Origin: Streptomyces sp. 8K308 | GTDB taxonomy: Bacteria; Actinomycetota; Actinomycetes; Streptomycetales; Streptomycetaceae | Length of the DNA stretch: 64,000 nucleotides | Direction: 5' to 3' | Assembly (NCBI RefSeq): GCF_004348315.1 | Contig: NZ_SMKC01000003.1 | Span: 1 to 64,000 of the forward strand | In this document: positions 1 through 7,978 of the stretch, piece by piece | Layout of the letters: every line of letters begins with the position of its first letter | How positions within the stretch are numbered: the stretch's first letter is position 1 | Position numbers and translations under genes: made by a program | The notes under the pieces: generated by a model | Seen by the model: the letters and a program-made list of their open reading frames with translations, nothing else | What the model was told of the DNA's origin: nothing | Databases searched by the model: none

Positions 1-33
1 CCCCAACCCCACCACCCCGACAGGAACCCAACC

Positions 34-534
34 ATGACGAGCCAGCTGAACACCTACCGCCTCACCTGGAAGCCCGCCGACGCCAACCTGGAGACCCTCA
101 CGGTCCGGATGCTCCGCTCCGACGCCCAGGAACTCCACGACCTTCTGACACGAAACGGGCTGGGGGAGACGACGCGCTGGATCGCCACATGTATCGGCGA
201 CGGCCGATACGTGCCCCGCCTGTACCAGCTCGCCCGCATCACCAGCCTCACCTCGACGGACGGCCACCCCATCGAGGGCGCCCCCGACCGCGACCGCGAC
301 GTCGTCGAGCGCGTCACCGAGGAGTGGTTCGTCCAGACCCGCCAGCCAGACGGCACCTGGGAAAGATCCAGCAGCACCCAGCCCACGAGCGGCCGCGGCC
401 GCGAACGCCTCGCCGCCTTACAAAGGCGCTTCCCGGGCTGGCAGCACCGCCTCCGCCACCGCACCATCACCGTCGTCGACCAGACCGTCCCGGACGACGA
501 CACACCGCCCGACACCGCGCAGGCCGATGCCTGA
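34..534 (+). CDS. Hypothetical protein of an integrated-element type
   Basis: 166-residue soluble protein with no signal peptide or membrane segment. I do not recognise a catalytic motif. The N-terminus is ordinary (MTSQLNTYRLTWKPADANLE) and the C-terminal third is rich in Arg, Thr and Asp. Codon third positions are strongly G/C, which supports real coding. A GACAGGAACC stretch upstream of the ATG can serve as a ribosome site. Its stop overlaps the start of the next small zinc-finger gene (ATGCCTGA), so the two are translationally coupled. A broken integrase follows directly, so I infer cargo or maintenance genes of a decayed integrative element. Confidence 0.6.
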   Translation: MTSQLNTYRLTWKPADANLETLTVRMLRSDAQELHDLLTRNGLGETTRWIATCIGDGRYVPRLYQLARITSLTSTDGHPIEGAPDRDRDVVERVTEEWFVQTRQPDGTWERSSSTQPTSGRGRERLAALQRRFPGWQHRLRHRTITVVDQTVPDDDTPPDTAQADA

Positions 535-697
535 CCTCCTGCCCGCCGGCGACGACCAGGAGCACCGCGACGACGAAGCCCCACCGCCGCGCTGCCGCGC
601 CTGCCACCGCCCGATCTCCGACCCCGACTCCATCGCCACCGGCCTCGGCCGTGACTGCCGCGCCCGCCACACCCACCCCATACCGCGCTCTGGCTGA
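527..697 (+). CDS. Small zinc-finger protein, DUF6011-like
   Basis: 56-residue protein too short for most ORF callers. The centre reads RCRACHRPISDPDSIATGLG followed by RDC: a C-x2-C pair, then a Cys after a GxGRDC turn, which resembles the small DUF6011 zinc-ribbon proteins common on actinobacterial plasmids, phages and integrative elements. The ATG overlaps the stop of the upstream gene, so it is probably made by translational coupling. Function is unknown; a zinc-binding structural or nucleic-acid-binding role is inference. Its stop lies at the point where an integrase-like reading frame begins. Confidence 0.6.
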   Translation: MPDLLPAGDDQEHRDDEAPPPRCRACHRPISDPDSIATGLGRDCRARHTHPIPRSG

Positions 698-1321
698 CCG
701 CGCTCTGGAGCCGCGGGAAGACCTGGCTGGAGGCTTCGCCGAAAGACCTCAACGATTTCGAGCACTGGCGGCGAGTTGCGGCGGAGAACCCGGGGCGGAT
801 TAGTGGCGCCAAGTGGAACCGTGAGCTGGCCGCTTTCGAGTGCCTGTACGCGTGGGCGAAGAAGGAAGGCCATCTGGCCCGGAACCCCATCGCCATGAAG
901 AGCGTGATGGGCCGCAACGGTGAGGTCGTGTGGGTCCCGGAACAGCGAGCCGGTGTGGCGTCGCTGGATCGATATCGGCCTGCGAGGACACACAGGCGAG
1001 GGGCTGCCCGAGCCCAGCTGGGTGGGCCGGCTGGAGGACCGCAATGTCGCCTTCGTGCGGATGCTCGTCTCATCGGGCCTGCGCCTGCAGGAGGGGGCGT
1101 CAATGCTGACTTTCGAGGTTCCCCGGCGGCGGCTGGGCGGGGGCCGCTACTACCGGGGGACGGTCGCGGCGGCGGTGACGCGGTCGAAGAAGCAGCGCAC
1201 GTTCTACGTCGCCGCGGACGCGGTGGGGGACGTGGAAACGTACGTCGCCTCCTCGCGGGCTTGGGTCATACGCAGGGCCCAGCGGGTCGGCCGCTACGAC
1301 CTGCTGCCCGGGATGCGGTGA
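691..1321 (+). pseudogene. Tyrosine recombinase (phage-type integrase), truncated and frameshifted
   Basis: The first part (about 698-948) encodes a SAM-like core-binding domain: TWLEASPKDLNDFEHWRRVA, then LAAFECLYAWAKKEGHLARN. The frame then changes near 949, and the next frame continues with PVWRRWIDIGLRG and VRMLVSSGLRLQEGASMLTF, where the R in GLRLQEGA fits the first catalytic arginine region of tyrosine recombinases. The sequence stops at a TGA at 1321, before the H-x-x-R box and the tyrosine nucleophile. It is therefore both frameshifted and lacking its catalytic C-terminus. It was probably the integrase of the element represented by the two genes upstream. No attachment-site repeat is visible. 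Confidence 0.7.
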
Positions 1322-1459
1322 GCTTGCTGTGGAGATCGGCACTCGGGTCGTTCAGGCCGGTGATCTCGACGGTCTTGCCGCGCTGGGCGTACTTCGTCTC
1401 GATCGCGTCCAGGGCGGCCACCGAGGAGGCGTCCCAGATGTGGGCGTGCAGTTTGGCGG
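1322..1459 (-). pseudogene. SulP-type anion transporter, STAS-domain scrap
   Basis: Read on the minus strand this stretch gives HIWDASSVAALDAIETKYAQ and then GKTVEITGLNDPSADLHSKL, which is the end of the STAS domain of SulP sulfate/bicarbonate transporters (the D-x-S-S-V phosphorylation-loop region and the following helix and strand). No membrane portion remains; the other side runs into unrelated sequence. It is a small leftover from a deletion or insertion, abutting the truncated integrase. Identification rests on my recognition of the motif order and not on a search. Confidence 0.55.
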
Positions 1460-1525
1460 GGCGTCGGCACGCTGTCCGTTCCGTTGCCAGCGGCGGGACA
1501 GTGCGGCCGGTGAGTCGGGTTCGCT

Positions 1526-2827
1526 CTACAAGGACGGCAGTAGGAAGACCAGGGCTGCCGTGAGCGGGGCGACAGCGATCATTGACATGCCCCAGGTCAT
1601 CAGTGACCGGAACGTCGCGTCACGCTTGCTTTCCTCGGCATTGGCGACGACGAGTGCGCCGCCGGTCGAGAACGGGCTGGCGTCCACCGCGGAAGCGGCC
1701 ACGCACAGGGCGGCGGTGATCCCGAAGGCGCTCATGTCGCCCGCTACGACGAAGGGGATGGCGAGGGGGACCAGCACGCCGAACATGGCGTTGGTCGAGG
1801 CGAACGCGGAGACGACCGCGCCGACCAGCAGCATGAGGAACCCGGCCAGCAGGGGCTGGTCGATGCCAGCGACGGCCTTCCCCAGGCTGTCCACCACGCC
1901 GACGGTTTGCAGCATCGTCACATAGGTCACGATCCCGCCGATCAGCAGCACTACGTTCCAGGCAATGCCCGAGGCCGCGTCCTTGGCCTGCCCGGGGAAG
2001 AAGATGACGAGCAGTACTGCCGCCGTCAGGGCGAGGAAGCCGACGTCGAGGTCGAACCACACGGCACCGACCACAAGGGCCACCAGCAGGGTGAGGGTCA
2101 CGAGGGTCGTGACATCGGCCCGCGTACGGCCACGGGTGGCAGTGAGCACGGATACGGAGCCTCCCGAACCGCCCGGCGCATCACCCTCCAGCTGGGTGTC
2201 CTCGGGCGCCAACTCCCGGCGTCCGCGCAGCTTCCAGCCGCCGAAGAGGGTGAACGCGGCGAGGTTGAGCACGAGGTTGAAGAGGAAGGTGGCGACGAAG
2301 ATGCCTCCCGCCCCCACGTGGACGCCGCTCTTGTCGAGCGCACCGTCGACGATGGTGTAGTAGACGGCGATGGGTGAGAATCCGCCCGCGTTGGTGCCGT
2401 TGAGTATCGAGAGGCCGATCAGCATCGGGTTGATGCGGTACTGCTGGGCGAGGGCCATGCCGATCGGCACAAGGATGGCGTTGGTGGCAGCGCTGATCGC
2501 GCCGATCCCGGTGATGAGGGCGGCGAGTGTGAACAGCACCCACGGAATCAGGATCACCCGTCCCCGGACGAAGCCCACTGCGGCCTTCACCAGCCAGTCG
2601 ACTGTTCCGTTCGCCCGAGCGAGGGCGAACAGGAACGTCACGCCGACGAGGGTGACGAACAGCGAGCCGGGGAACCCCGCGATGATCTCACCGCTTTCCA
2701 TACCGAAGTACGTGGTCCCGAGTAGGAATGCGGCGACGAGGGCCACCGCTCCCATGTTCACGGGTCTCCACATGCCGATCGCGAAGATCGCGACGAGTAC
2801 CAGTGTCGACAAGACATCAGCGGACAT
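1526..2827 (-). CDS. MatC/SLC13-type dicarboxylate or related anion carrier
   Basis: 433-residue polytopic membrane protein with about 10-12 hydrophobic segments starting at the N-terminus (STLVLVAIFAIGMWRPVNMG). It matches the MatC family: an N-terminal half with the loop ISAATNAILVPIGMALAQQY and a repeat-like C-terminal half containing FASTNAMFGVLVPLAIPFVV. The two xSTN/ATN hairpins are typical of ion-transporter-superfamily carriers that import dicarboxylates such as malonate with cations. A charged insert lies in the middle (about residues 205-235). The gene is followed upstream by a GntR regulator on the same strand and a divergent lactonase-like amidohydrolase, so the likely substrate is a small organic acid used by that pathway (inference). 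Confidence 0.75.
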   Translation of the reverse strand: MSADVLSTLVLVAIFAIGMWRPVNMGAVALVAAFLLGTTYFGMESGEIIAGFPGSLFVTLVGVTFLFALARANGTVDWLVKAAVGFVRGRVILIPWVLFTLAALITGIGAISAATNAILVPIGMALAQQYRINPMLIGLSILNGTNAGGFSPIAVYYTIVDGALDKSGVHVGAGGIFVATFLFNLVLNLAAFTLFGGWKLRGRRELAPEDTQLEGDAPGGSGGSVSVLTATRGRTRADVTTLVTLTLLVALVVGAVWFDLDVGFLALTAAVLLVIFFPGQAKDAASGIAWNVVLLIGGIVTYVTMLQTVGVVDSLGKAVAGIDQPLLAGFLMLLVGAVVSAFASTNAMFGVLVPLAIPFVVAGDMSAFGITAALCVAASAVDASPFSTGGALVVANAEESKRDATFRSLMTWGMSMIAVAPLTAALVFLLPSL

Positions 2828-2959
2828 GAGTCGCTCATTTCCGGGTCGCCGAGCGGTCGGCGCACACCGCGGGTCGAATATGGGGACAGGGCAGGGCTGA
2901 GGAACCGGCTTGCCGGTACGGGCTGGTGTGGGGGGCCAGGGTCAGTGCGGTGGGTCGGA

Positions 2960-3712
2960 TCAGGTCAGTTCGACGCGGTAGCGGAACGTGTTGGCTCGGC
3001 CGCGGGTCACGCGGCGTTCCAGCGGTGTGTCGTCGTGGGCGCGGGCGATTCGCTCGATGACGACGACCGGTTCGTCTTCCGCGCAGCCGAGCAGCTCCGC
3101 GGTCGCGGAACCGCAACGCTCGACGGTGAGCTCTTCGCGCGCGCCGCCCACGATCTGGCCGGCCAGTTCCTCGTACGCCGGGTACAGCAGGTTGCCCAGC
3201 TCATCGAGTCCGGCGCGGGCGATGGCCTCGAACCGGGGCAGCGGCAGCCAGATGTCTTCCACCAGCAGCGGGTCGCCCTCGCGCGAGCGCACGCGCTTGA
3301 GGTAGAGGACTTGTGATTCCGGAGCGATGCGCAGGACATGGGCCACGGCCGCTTCGACGTTGCGCACCTCGCGCAGCATGATGCGGCTGTCGGGCAGGGT
3401 GTCACCCGCTGTGCCGTGACGGAAGAACCGGTGCAGCGCACGGTCCAGTCGTACCCGCCGCACGTAGGTGCCGTCGCCTTGGCGCCGCTCCAGCAGGCCT
3501 TGGTCGACCAGTTCGCCCATGACGCGACGGACGGTGCCCACCGAGACGCCGTAGAAGCCGGCGAGGGCCGATTCCGGTGGGATCGGCTCCGCGGGCGTCC
3601 ATTCCGCGGACCGGATGCGTCCGATGAACTCCTCGCGAAGCTTGGCATGCAAGGGCAATCGGGGGTCGGCGAGTTCGAGTGCCTGCCTGCCGGGAGACGA
3701 CGACTGTGTCAT
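2960..3712 (-). CDS. GntR-family regulator with UTRA ligand domain (HutC type)
   Basis: About 250 residues. The N-terminal winged helix-turn-helix covers roughly residues 20-90 (PLHAKLREEFIGRI, SALAGFYGVSVGTVRRVMGE, LLERRQGDGTYVRR). The C-terminal UTRA effector-binding domain covers about 95-250 and ends in the usual late Arg-rich strand (RGRANTFRYRVELT). An ATG at 3712 and an upstream in-frame TTG at 3733 are both possible starts; I chose the ATG. A near-perfect 26-bp palindrome lies immediately upstream, between this gene and the divergent amidohydrolase, so autoregulation plus control of that gene is likely. The MatC-like carrier lies downstream on the same strand and may belong to the same operon. 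Confidence 0.85.
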   Translation of the reverse strand: MTQSSSPGRQALELADPRLPLHAKLREEFIGRIRSAEWTPAEPIPPESALAGFYGVSVGTVRRVMGELVDQGLLERRQGDGTYVRRVRLDRALHRFFRHGTAGDTLPDSRIMLREVRNVEAAVAHVLRIAPESQVLYLKRVRSREGDPLLVEDIWLPLPRFEAIARAGLDELGNLLYPAYEELAGQIVGGAREELTVERCGSATAELLGCAEDEPVVVIERIARAHDDTPLERRVTRGRANTFRYRVELT

Positions 3713-3734
3713 GGGGAACAGCGTGAAGGACAAA

Positions 3735-3760
3735 CCTATAAACGTCTAGAGGTCTGTAGG
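3735..3760. promoter_or_regulatory. Palindromic operator between GntR gene and amidohydrolase
   Basis: A 26-bp imperfect palindrome: left arm CCTATAAAC, centre GTCTAGAG, right arm GTCTGTAGG. Comparing the site with its own reverse complement, about 20 of 26 positions agree. It fills the gap between two divergent starts (TTG/ATG of the GntR gene to the left, TTG/GTG of the amidohydrolase to the right), where an autoregulating GntR/UTRA repressor would bind. Confidence 0.6.
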
Positions 3761-3783
3761 GATTGATCTGTACGGTGGATGCC

Positions 3784-4575
3784 GTGACCGAAGTCGACAC
3801 CCATGTCCACGTCTTCCACCGCGGCCTCCCCCTGGCTCCGGAGCGGCGGTACTCCCCCAGCGAGGACGCAACCTGGCAGACCTACCTGCGCATACTCGAC
3901 GAGCACCGCATCGGCCGTGCACTGCTCGTCCAGCCGAGCTTCCTCGGCACCGACAACACCTATGTGCTGGCCGCCAGTCGTGCCCGGCCTGACCGGTTCC
4001 GCGCCGTCGTCGTGGTCGACACACAGGACCTGCCGACGGCGACCGCATCGCTTCCGGCGATGCACGCCGCCGGGGCGCGAGGGATCCGGCTCAACATCAT
4101 CGGTGGGCCGGTTCCTGCACTGGAGCGGCCCGAGTGGCAGGCCCTCGGAGAGACGATGGCGGCGATGAGGTGGCACCTGGAGGTCCAAGCCCGCGGCGAG
4201 CAGTGGTCAGCGCTGGCTCCGGATCTGAGCCGCTGGCCGGGCGCAGTTGTCATCGACCATGTCGGTCTGCCCCAGGGCCTGCGCGATCCGCAGTGGAAGC
4301 CAGTGCTCGACCTCGCCGCCCGGCCCCACGTCTGGGTCAAGGCCTCCGGCTACTACCGCAGCCCCGACAGAACCGCCGCGCACGCTGCCCTGACACTCCG
4401 CGACACCGTCGGCATCGACCGCCTGCTATGGGGAAGCGACTGGCCCTGGACACAGTTCGAGGACGGGCGCCGCTACGGCGGCCTGCTCGCGGAACTCCAC
4501 GACCTACTTCCGGTACAGGACGACGTGGAGCAAGTACTCGTACGCAATCCCGCGCGCCTGCTCGACTGGCCTTGA
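3784..4575 (+). CDS. Amidohydrolase-2 family, 2-pyrone-4,6-dicarboxylate lactonase-like
   Basis: About 263 residues with a TIM-barrel amidohydrolase pattern: VDTHVHVF at the first strand (H-x-H), VVIDHVGLP in the middle (the D-H pair), and LLWGSDWPW near the end (the conserved Asp). This arrangement is that of LigI-like lactonases, which open 2-pyrone-4,6-dicarboxylate or related sugar-acid lactones. The GTG at 3784 gives the family-typical start MTEVDTHVH; an upstream TTG at 3763 is the alternative. The neighbouring carrier and GntR regulator suggest a small lactone or dicarboxylate catabolic unit. The exact substrate cannot be read from the sequence. Confidence 0.75.
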   Translation: MTEVDTHVHVFHRGLPLAPERRYSPSEDATWQTYLRILDEHRIGRALLVQPSFLGTDNTYVLAASRARPDRFRAVVVVDTQDLPTATASLPAMHAAGARGIRLNIIGGPVPALERPEWQALGETMAAMRWHLEVQARGEQWSALAPDLSRWPGAVVIDHVGLPQGLRDPQWKPVLDLAARPHVWVKASGYYRSPDRTAAHAALTLRDTVGIDRLLWGSDWPWTQFEDGRRYGGLLAELHDLLPVQDDVEQVLVRNPARLLDWP

Positions 4576-4613
4576 CCGACGAGTGAACCGACGAGCCGGC
4601 CCGGCTGCGGATC

Positions 4614-5168
4614 CTAGAACCGCGGCGTCACGTTCCGGCCGGTACCGCCTCGCCTTGCGGGCTGCGCGGGGCTGGGCACCGTCGTGGCTGTGGCGGTCAT
4701 GTCCAGCTCCAGGCGGCTGTTCATGTCCAGCTCGAACCAGCCGTAGGGGTTCACGTGCGTCCAGAACAGCGGGGACAAGGCCCGCCGGTCGGCGTCGGTG
4801 AGCGTGTCGGCCCACTTCGGATCGGCGAGGACCTGCTGCATCAGCAGCGTGTTGACGTGCACGAGGGCCGACTGGAGCAGGTGCAGGGCAAGCATGGACA
4901 CCTCCTGGGACTCCTTGTCCGACCCGGCCAGGTCGCCGTCCTTGCCGTAGAAGAGGTCCTTGTTCGCGGAGTTCCAGTTCTCCACGACCTGGAGCCCGAC
5001 CGGGTCCACCTTGTCAACCAGCGGCAGGACCCGGCAGCGGGGTACTACGCGTGGGAAGTGGTGGAAGAGTTCCCGTTCGCGTAGACAGGCAGCCAAGCCC
5101 TCAACGAGTCCGATCCTTGTATGAGTTCGCCTCACGACACGGCCGTGTTCTCGTATAGCTGCCGCCAC
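4614..5168 (-). pseudogene. Tn3-family transposase, C-terminal fragment
   Basis: The segment VENWNSANKDLFYGKDGDLA followed by LHLLQSALVHVNTLLMQQVL and RALSPLFWTHVNPYGWFELD is the C-terminal end of a Tn3-type DDE transposase: the wN-x(n)-N helix and the L-x-P-L-x-x-x-H-x-N-x-Y-G-x-F terminal motif. Only about 150 of the usual 950-1000 residues remain, and the first 40 or so residues of this frame do not look native. No Tn3 inverted repeats are visible. It is an inactive remnant pointing to past transposition in the left block. Confidence 0.75.
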
Positions 5169-5663
5169 CCGTCATGTAGCAGAACGTGATGGCCCTGGGG
5201 TGCGGTTCAGTGCTTCCCGTCCCGTTGAGACCGGTGATCGCCACGCTGTGGAGATCCAAGTTGGTTGAGGCGCGGAGGCATGGGTGCGGCAGGCAGGAGC
5301 TGGGGCGCGCGGTGCGCACGGCGTTCGTGTGCGTTCTGTGGAATCAGATTTGTCAAGTAGTTCAGTCTTTGCCCCGGTTGACGGCGACGATCGGCACGTC
5401 GCGGTCGCCGGGACTCCGATCTCGCGAGGTGTCCTCCCGGCTGGCGTGGGACATCGACCAGCCGTTCAAGCAGATGGTCGAGCGCAGCCTGCGAAGCTCT
5501 GCAGACGTCGAGCAGTTCATGGCTTCGGGCGGCGCGGGCCCCTGCCGAGAGTCTGGCAGGGGCTCGTGGTGTAGAGAGCCGAGGAGGGCCGGGACCTGTC
5601 CCTAGATGGGCAGCATCCTGGCCGACACGGCTTACCGTCTGCTGGTGGCTTGACGGCCCGGCG
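5169..5663. other. Stretch without a recognisable gene
   Basis: About 490 bases between the Tn3 remnant and the hydrolase. A plus-strand frame reads RLAWDIDQPFKQMVERSLRS near 5440-5500, which looks somewhat protein-like but matches nothing I know and has no proper start. A strong hairpin lies at 5538-5563. I see no RNA gene or terminal repeat. Confidence 0.4.
5538..5563. terminator. Hairpin terminator
   Basis: Perfect 9-bp stem: GCCCCTGCC, loop GAGAGTCT, GGCAGGGGC. GC-rich hairpins without a U-tract are the usual Streptomyces terminators. It does not sit at the end of an intact gene now, so it may be left over from a lost one. Confidence 0.55.
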
Positions 5664-6443
5664 TCACTTCAGGTGCCGGGCGAGGAATCGGCCCGCTTCG
5701 TCGCCTGCGGACTGCGGGACGCCGGTGTGCCCGCCCATGTTGGCGTGCAGGGTCTTCTCCTTGGAGCCGAAGGCGTCGAACAGGTCCAGCGCGGCCTGCC
5801 GGTCGTTCCCCTCGTCGTCCCACTGCAGCAGGACGTGCAGCGGAATGGTGACCTGGCGGGCCTCCTCGAACATGGCCCGGGGGACGAAACTCCCGGCGAA
5901 CAGAACGGCGGCCGAGATGCGCGGCTCGACCACCGCCAGCCGGGTCCCGATGGAGATCACTCCCCCCGAGTACCCGACCGGGCCGCCGATCTCGGGCAGC
6001 GACAGGAGGGCGTCCAGGGCGGCCTGCCATTCCGGGACCGACTTGTCGACGAGCGGGAGGATGAGGGCGTCGATGATCTCGTCGCTGACCGGCTCGCCGG
6101 CCTCCATGGCCCGGCGCAGGTTGGCGCGGGCCTGCTCAGCGGCGGGCCAACGGGGCCGGTCGCCGCTTCCGGGGAGCTCGATGGTAGCCGTGGCGAAGCC
6201 GTCCGCCGCAGCGTGTCGGGCCCGGGCCACCAGCCGGGGGTAGGTCTTGCGCAGCCCGAGGGGAGGGGGGCTGAGCAGGATCAGCGGCGTCGGTGCGGAC
6301 GCGGATGCGGGTGTCCACAGGATCACGGCGTCGTGGACTTCTCCGGGCGGCTGGACACCCTCATTGCTACCCTCGCCGAGAACCCGTGGAGCTACCAAGT
6401 CGACGGCCACGTGGACGCCGACAACGAGCACGGCATACCCCAC
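5664..6443 (-). CDS. Alpha/beta hydrolase (dienelactone-hydrolase-like), N-terminus probably foreign
   Basis: From about residue 43 onward the protein is a standard alpha/beta hydrolase: VILWTPASASAPTPLILLSP, ATIELPGSGDRPRW, the nucleophile elbow VGYSGGVISIG (G-x-S-x-G), and a C-terminal histidine in NMGGHTGVP. The last 60 residues carry the acid and base region seen in dienelactone/FrsA-like esterases. The first 40 residues do not look like the family and overlap an opposite-strand frame that reads like the end of another gene (6335-6518), so the hydrolase has probably lost its true N-terminus at a junction near 6320. The substrate is unknown. Confidence 0.6.
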   Translation of the reverse strand: MGYAVLVVGVHVAVDLVAPRVLGEGSNEGVQPPGEVHDAVILWTPASASAPTPLILLSPPPLGLRKTYPRLVARARHAAADGFATATIELPGSGDRPRWPAAEQARANLRRAMEAGEPVSDEIIDALILPLVDKSVPEWQAALDALLSLPEIGGPVGYSGGVISIGTRLAVVEPRISAAVLFAGSFVPRAMFEEARQVTIPLHVLLQWDDEGNDRQAALDLFDAFGSKEKTLHANMGGHTGVPQSAGDEAGRFLARHLK

Positions 6444-6518
6444 CGCACGACCTACACGTGCACCCTGTCGACCGCCGACGGCGAGGCGTGGACACTGGAC
6501 GACCTCGTGATGAGCTAG
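6335..6518 (+). pseudogene. C-terminal fragment of an unidentified gene
   Basis: The plus strand gives FSGRLDTLIATLAENPWSYQ, then a His/Asp-rich turn, then TYTCTLSTADGEAWTLDDLV before a TAG stop. The composition looks like a natural C-terminus, and third positions are mostly C or G. It lies antisense to the odd N-terminus of the hydrolase and has no start of its own. I cannot name the family. Confidence 0.35.
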
Positions 6519-7312
6519 CCGCTGCCCGCTCGAGTACGACCGCCGGCGCGCCAGGGAGGGACAGGGCGCCGCGCAACAGGGGGCCGCGCAGCATGCCCTT
6601 CAGCTTCGCAGCAGCGCCACCATCGTCGCGTCATCCCGGTAGCCCCGTCATCCTCCTTCACCGTGGCGACGAGCGCGTCCGCCAGGTCCTGAGGGCGGTC
6701 ACCGAGCTCGCGACACAACTGCTCCATGCCCTCGTGCCCAACGTGATCCGGGATGCCGTCTGACATCAGCAGCACGAGCGGGATCTCCGCCGGGATCTCC
6801 GTCTCCCCGCACGTCGCCGCGCTGGCCTGGGCCAAGCCCAGCCGCGCCCAGTTGTCGTGGTGATCGGCGATCTCCGCGGCCACGCCACCGTTCCGGCGCA
6901 GCCACTCGCCCATGGTGTGGACGGTGTTGTACTGCCGCAGCTCGCACCCGGAGAAGCCGTAGGCACGGCAGTCCCCGATCCAGTGCACGGCGGTCGACTC
7001 CCCGGCATCCACGCGCGCGTAGACGGCGGACACGTGGGGAGGTCGCGGGTAAGCGTGGGCCATCTGGCCGGCGGTCATCAGGCCGGCCAGGCCGCCTTGG
7101 GTGGTGCCGATGTGGGTGATCACCGCGGGGGCGTGCTTCACGTAGCGGATGGCCTCGGGGCGGTGGCCTGCCGCGTCGACGACAGCCGCGCGCACCGCGC
7201 TCCTGTTCAGCCGGTGGACGTCCCAACCATCCGCGCACGGGGACTCCGTGCCGGGCCGCTGCGCTGTCCCAAGGAGCACTGTCTGCCCGAGCTGCTTGAT
7301 CGTGTCCGTCAT
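6515..7312 (-). CDS. PP2C-like serine/threonine phosphatase, 3' end frameshifted
   Basis: Starts at ATG 7312 (MTDTIKQLGQTVLLG). PP2C landmarks are present: VHWIGDCRAYGF (the G-D metal motif) and LVLLMSDGIPDHV. After VKEDDG the frame goes wrong: the current frame gives ATGMTRRWW, while a one-base shift gives YRDDATMVALLRS and a TGA at 6600-6602, which is the expected final PP2C D-D motif and stop. So a single-base indel inside the G-run near 6645 has replaced the last metal-binding aspartates with about 45 junk residues. It is either a recent mutation or a sequencing error. The protein lacks membrane segments and a sensor domain. Confidence 0.6.
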   Translation of the reverse strand: MTDTIKQLGQTVLLGTAQRPGTESPCADGWDVHRLNRSAVRAAVVDAAGHRPEAIRYVKHAPAVITHIGTTQGGLAGLMTAGQMAHAYPRPPHVSAVYARVDAGESTAVHWIGDCRAYGFSGCELRQYNTVHTMGEWLRRNGGVAAEIADHHDNWARLGLAQASAATCGETEIPAEIPLVLLMSDGIPDHVGHEGMEQLCRELGDRPQDLADALVATVKEDDGATGMTRRWWRCCEAEGHAARPPVARRPVPPWRAGGRTRAGSG

Positions 7313-7453
7313 GGCGCCACGATGACACGCCATCCGATGCGGTCGAGGCATGTTCGGGAAAGTGCCCAGTTTCAGGCCGAGTAGGGGCATGCGTTGAGCT
7401 AGACGGCTCGGGACTTACGACCTGGGGAGCGATTGCCGGTGACGGCTGGTTGG

Positions 7454-7927
7454 TCAGGGCCTAGAGACATTGAGCGGCAGATCTCGGTGGAAGACGGCCA
7501 TAGCCCGGCCGGGGCCGTTGTAGTCGTCGACGATCTTCGTGTCGAAGCCGAGGCTGCGATGGAAGGCGATCGAGCCGGTGTTTTCGATTGACGTGATCGC
7601 CTTCAACTGTCGTGCACCCTGACGTTCCGCTGCTTCAGCGAACGCCATGTACAGACGACGCCCGAGACCGATGCCACGGGCGTCATCCCGCGTGGCGATC
7701 AGATGCACGTACCCGGTGCCGTCTGGGGTGACGAACCCGAAGATGTATCCGCGGATTCCGTCCTCGGCCCGGGCAGCCAAACAGGTGGAACCGAACTCCT
7801 GCACCATTGCCAGAAGGTGCAGCGGCCGAAGGTCGCGTTCGCCCCAGTAACGGGGGTGATCAGCCAGGACCTGGTGGAAGTCGGCCACCCCGGCCGACGC
7901 GATGTGTATCCCCATGATGACGATCAT
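7454..7927 (-). CDS. GNAT-family N-acetyltransferase
   Basis: About 157 residues from ATG 7927; ATG 7915 is an alternative. The GNAT core is clear: the acceptor strand GYIFGFVTPDGTGYVHLIAT, the acetyl-CoA P-loop DDARGIGLGRRLYMAFAEAA (R/Q-x-x-G-x-G/A), then TSIENTGSIAFHRSLGFDTK, the usual N-x-x-A-x-x-x-Y/H-x-x-x-G-F motif. It probably acetylates a small amine or protein N-terminus; the substrate cannot be deduced. The longer upstream frame (to 8014) adds residues unlike the family. It is convergent with nothing and stands alone beside an IS remnant. Confidence 0.75.
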   Translation of the reverse strand: MIVIMGIHIASAGVADFHQVLADHPRYWGERDLRPLHLLAMVQEFGSTCLAARAEDGIRGYIFGFVTPDGTGYVHLIATRDDARGIGLGRRLYMAFAEAAERQGARQLKAITSIENTGSIAFHRSLGFDTKIVDDYNGPGRAMAVFHRDLPLNVSRP

Positions 7928-7978
7928 GGCAGGTGCCTTGGCCGTTACACGCGAAGGTCCGCACGGGTTGGGCAAGTT

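Noticed and set aside
5184-5262. A second SulP-like piece (minus-strand DLHSVAITGLNG)
   Set aside because: Only short residue strings agree, in the wrong order; probably chance.
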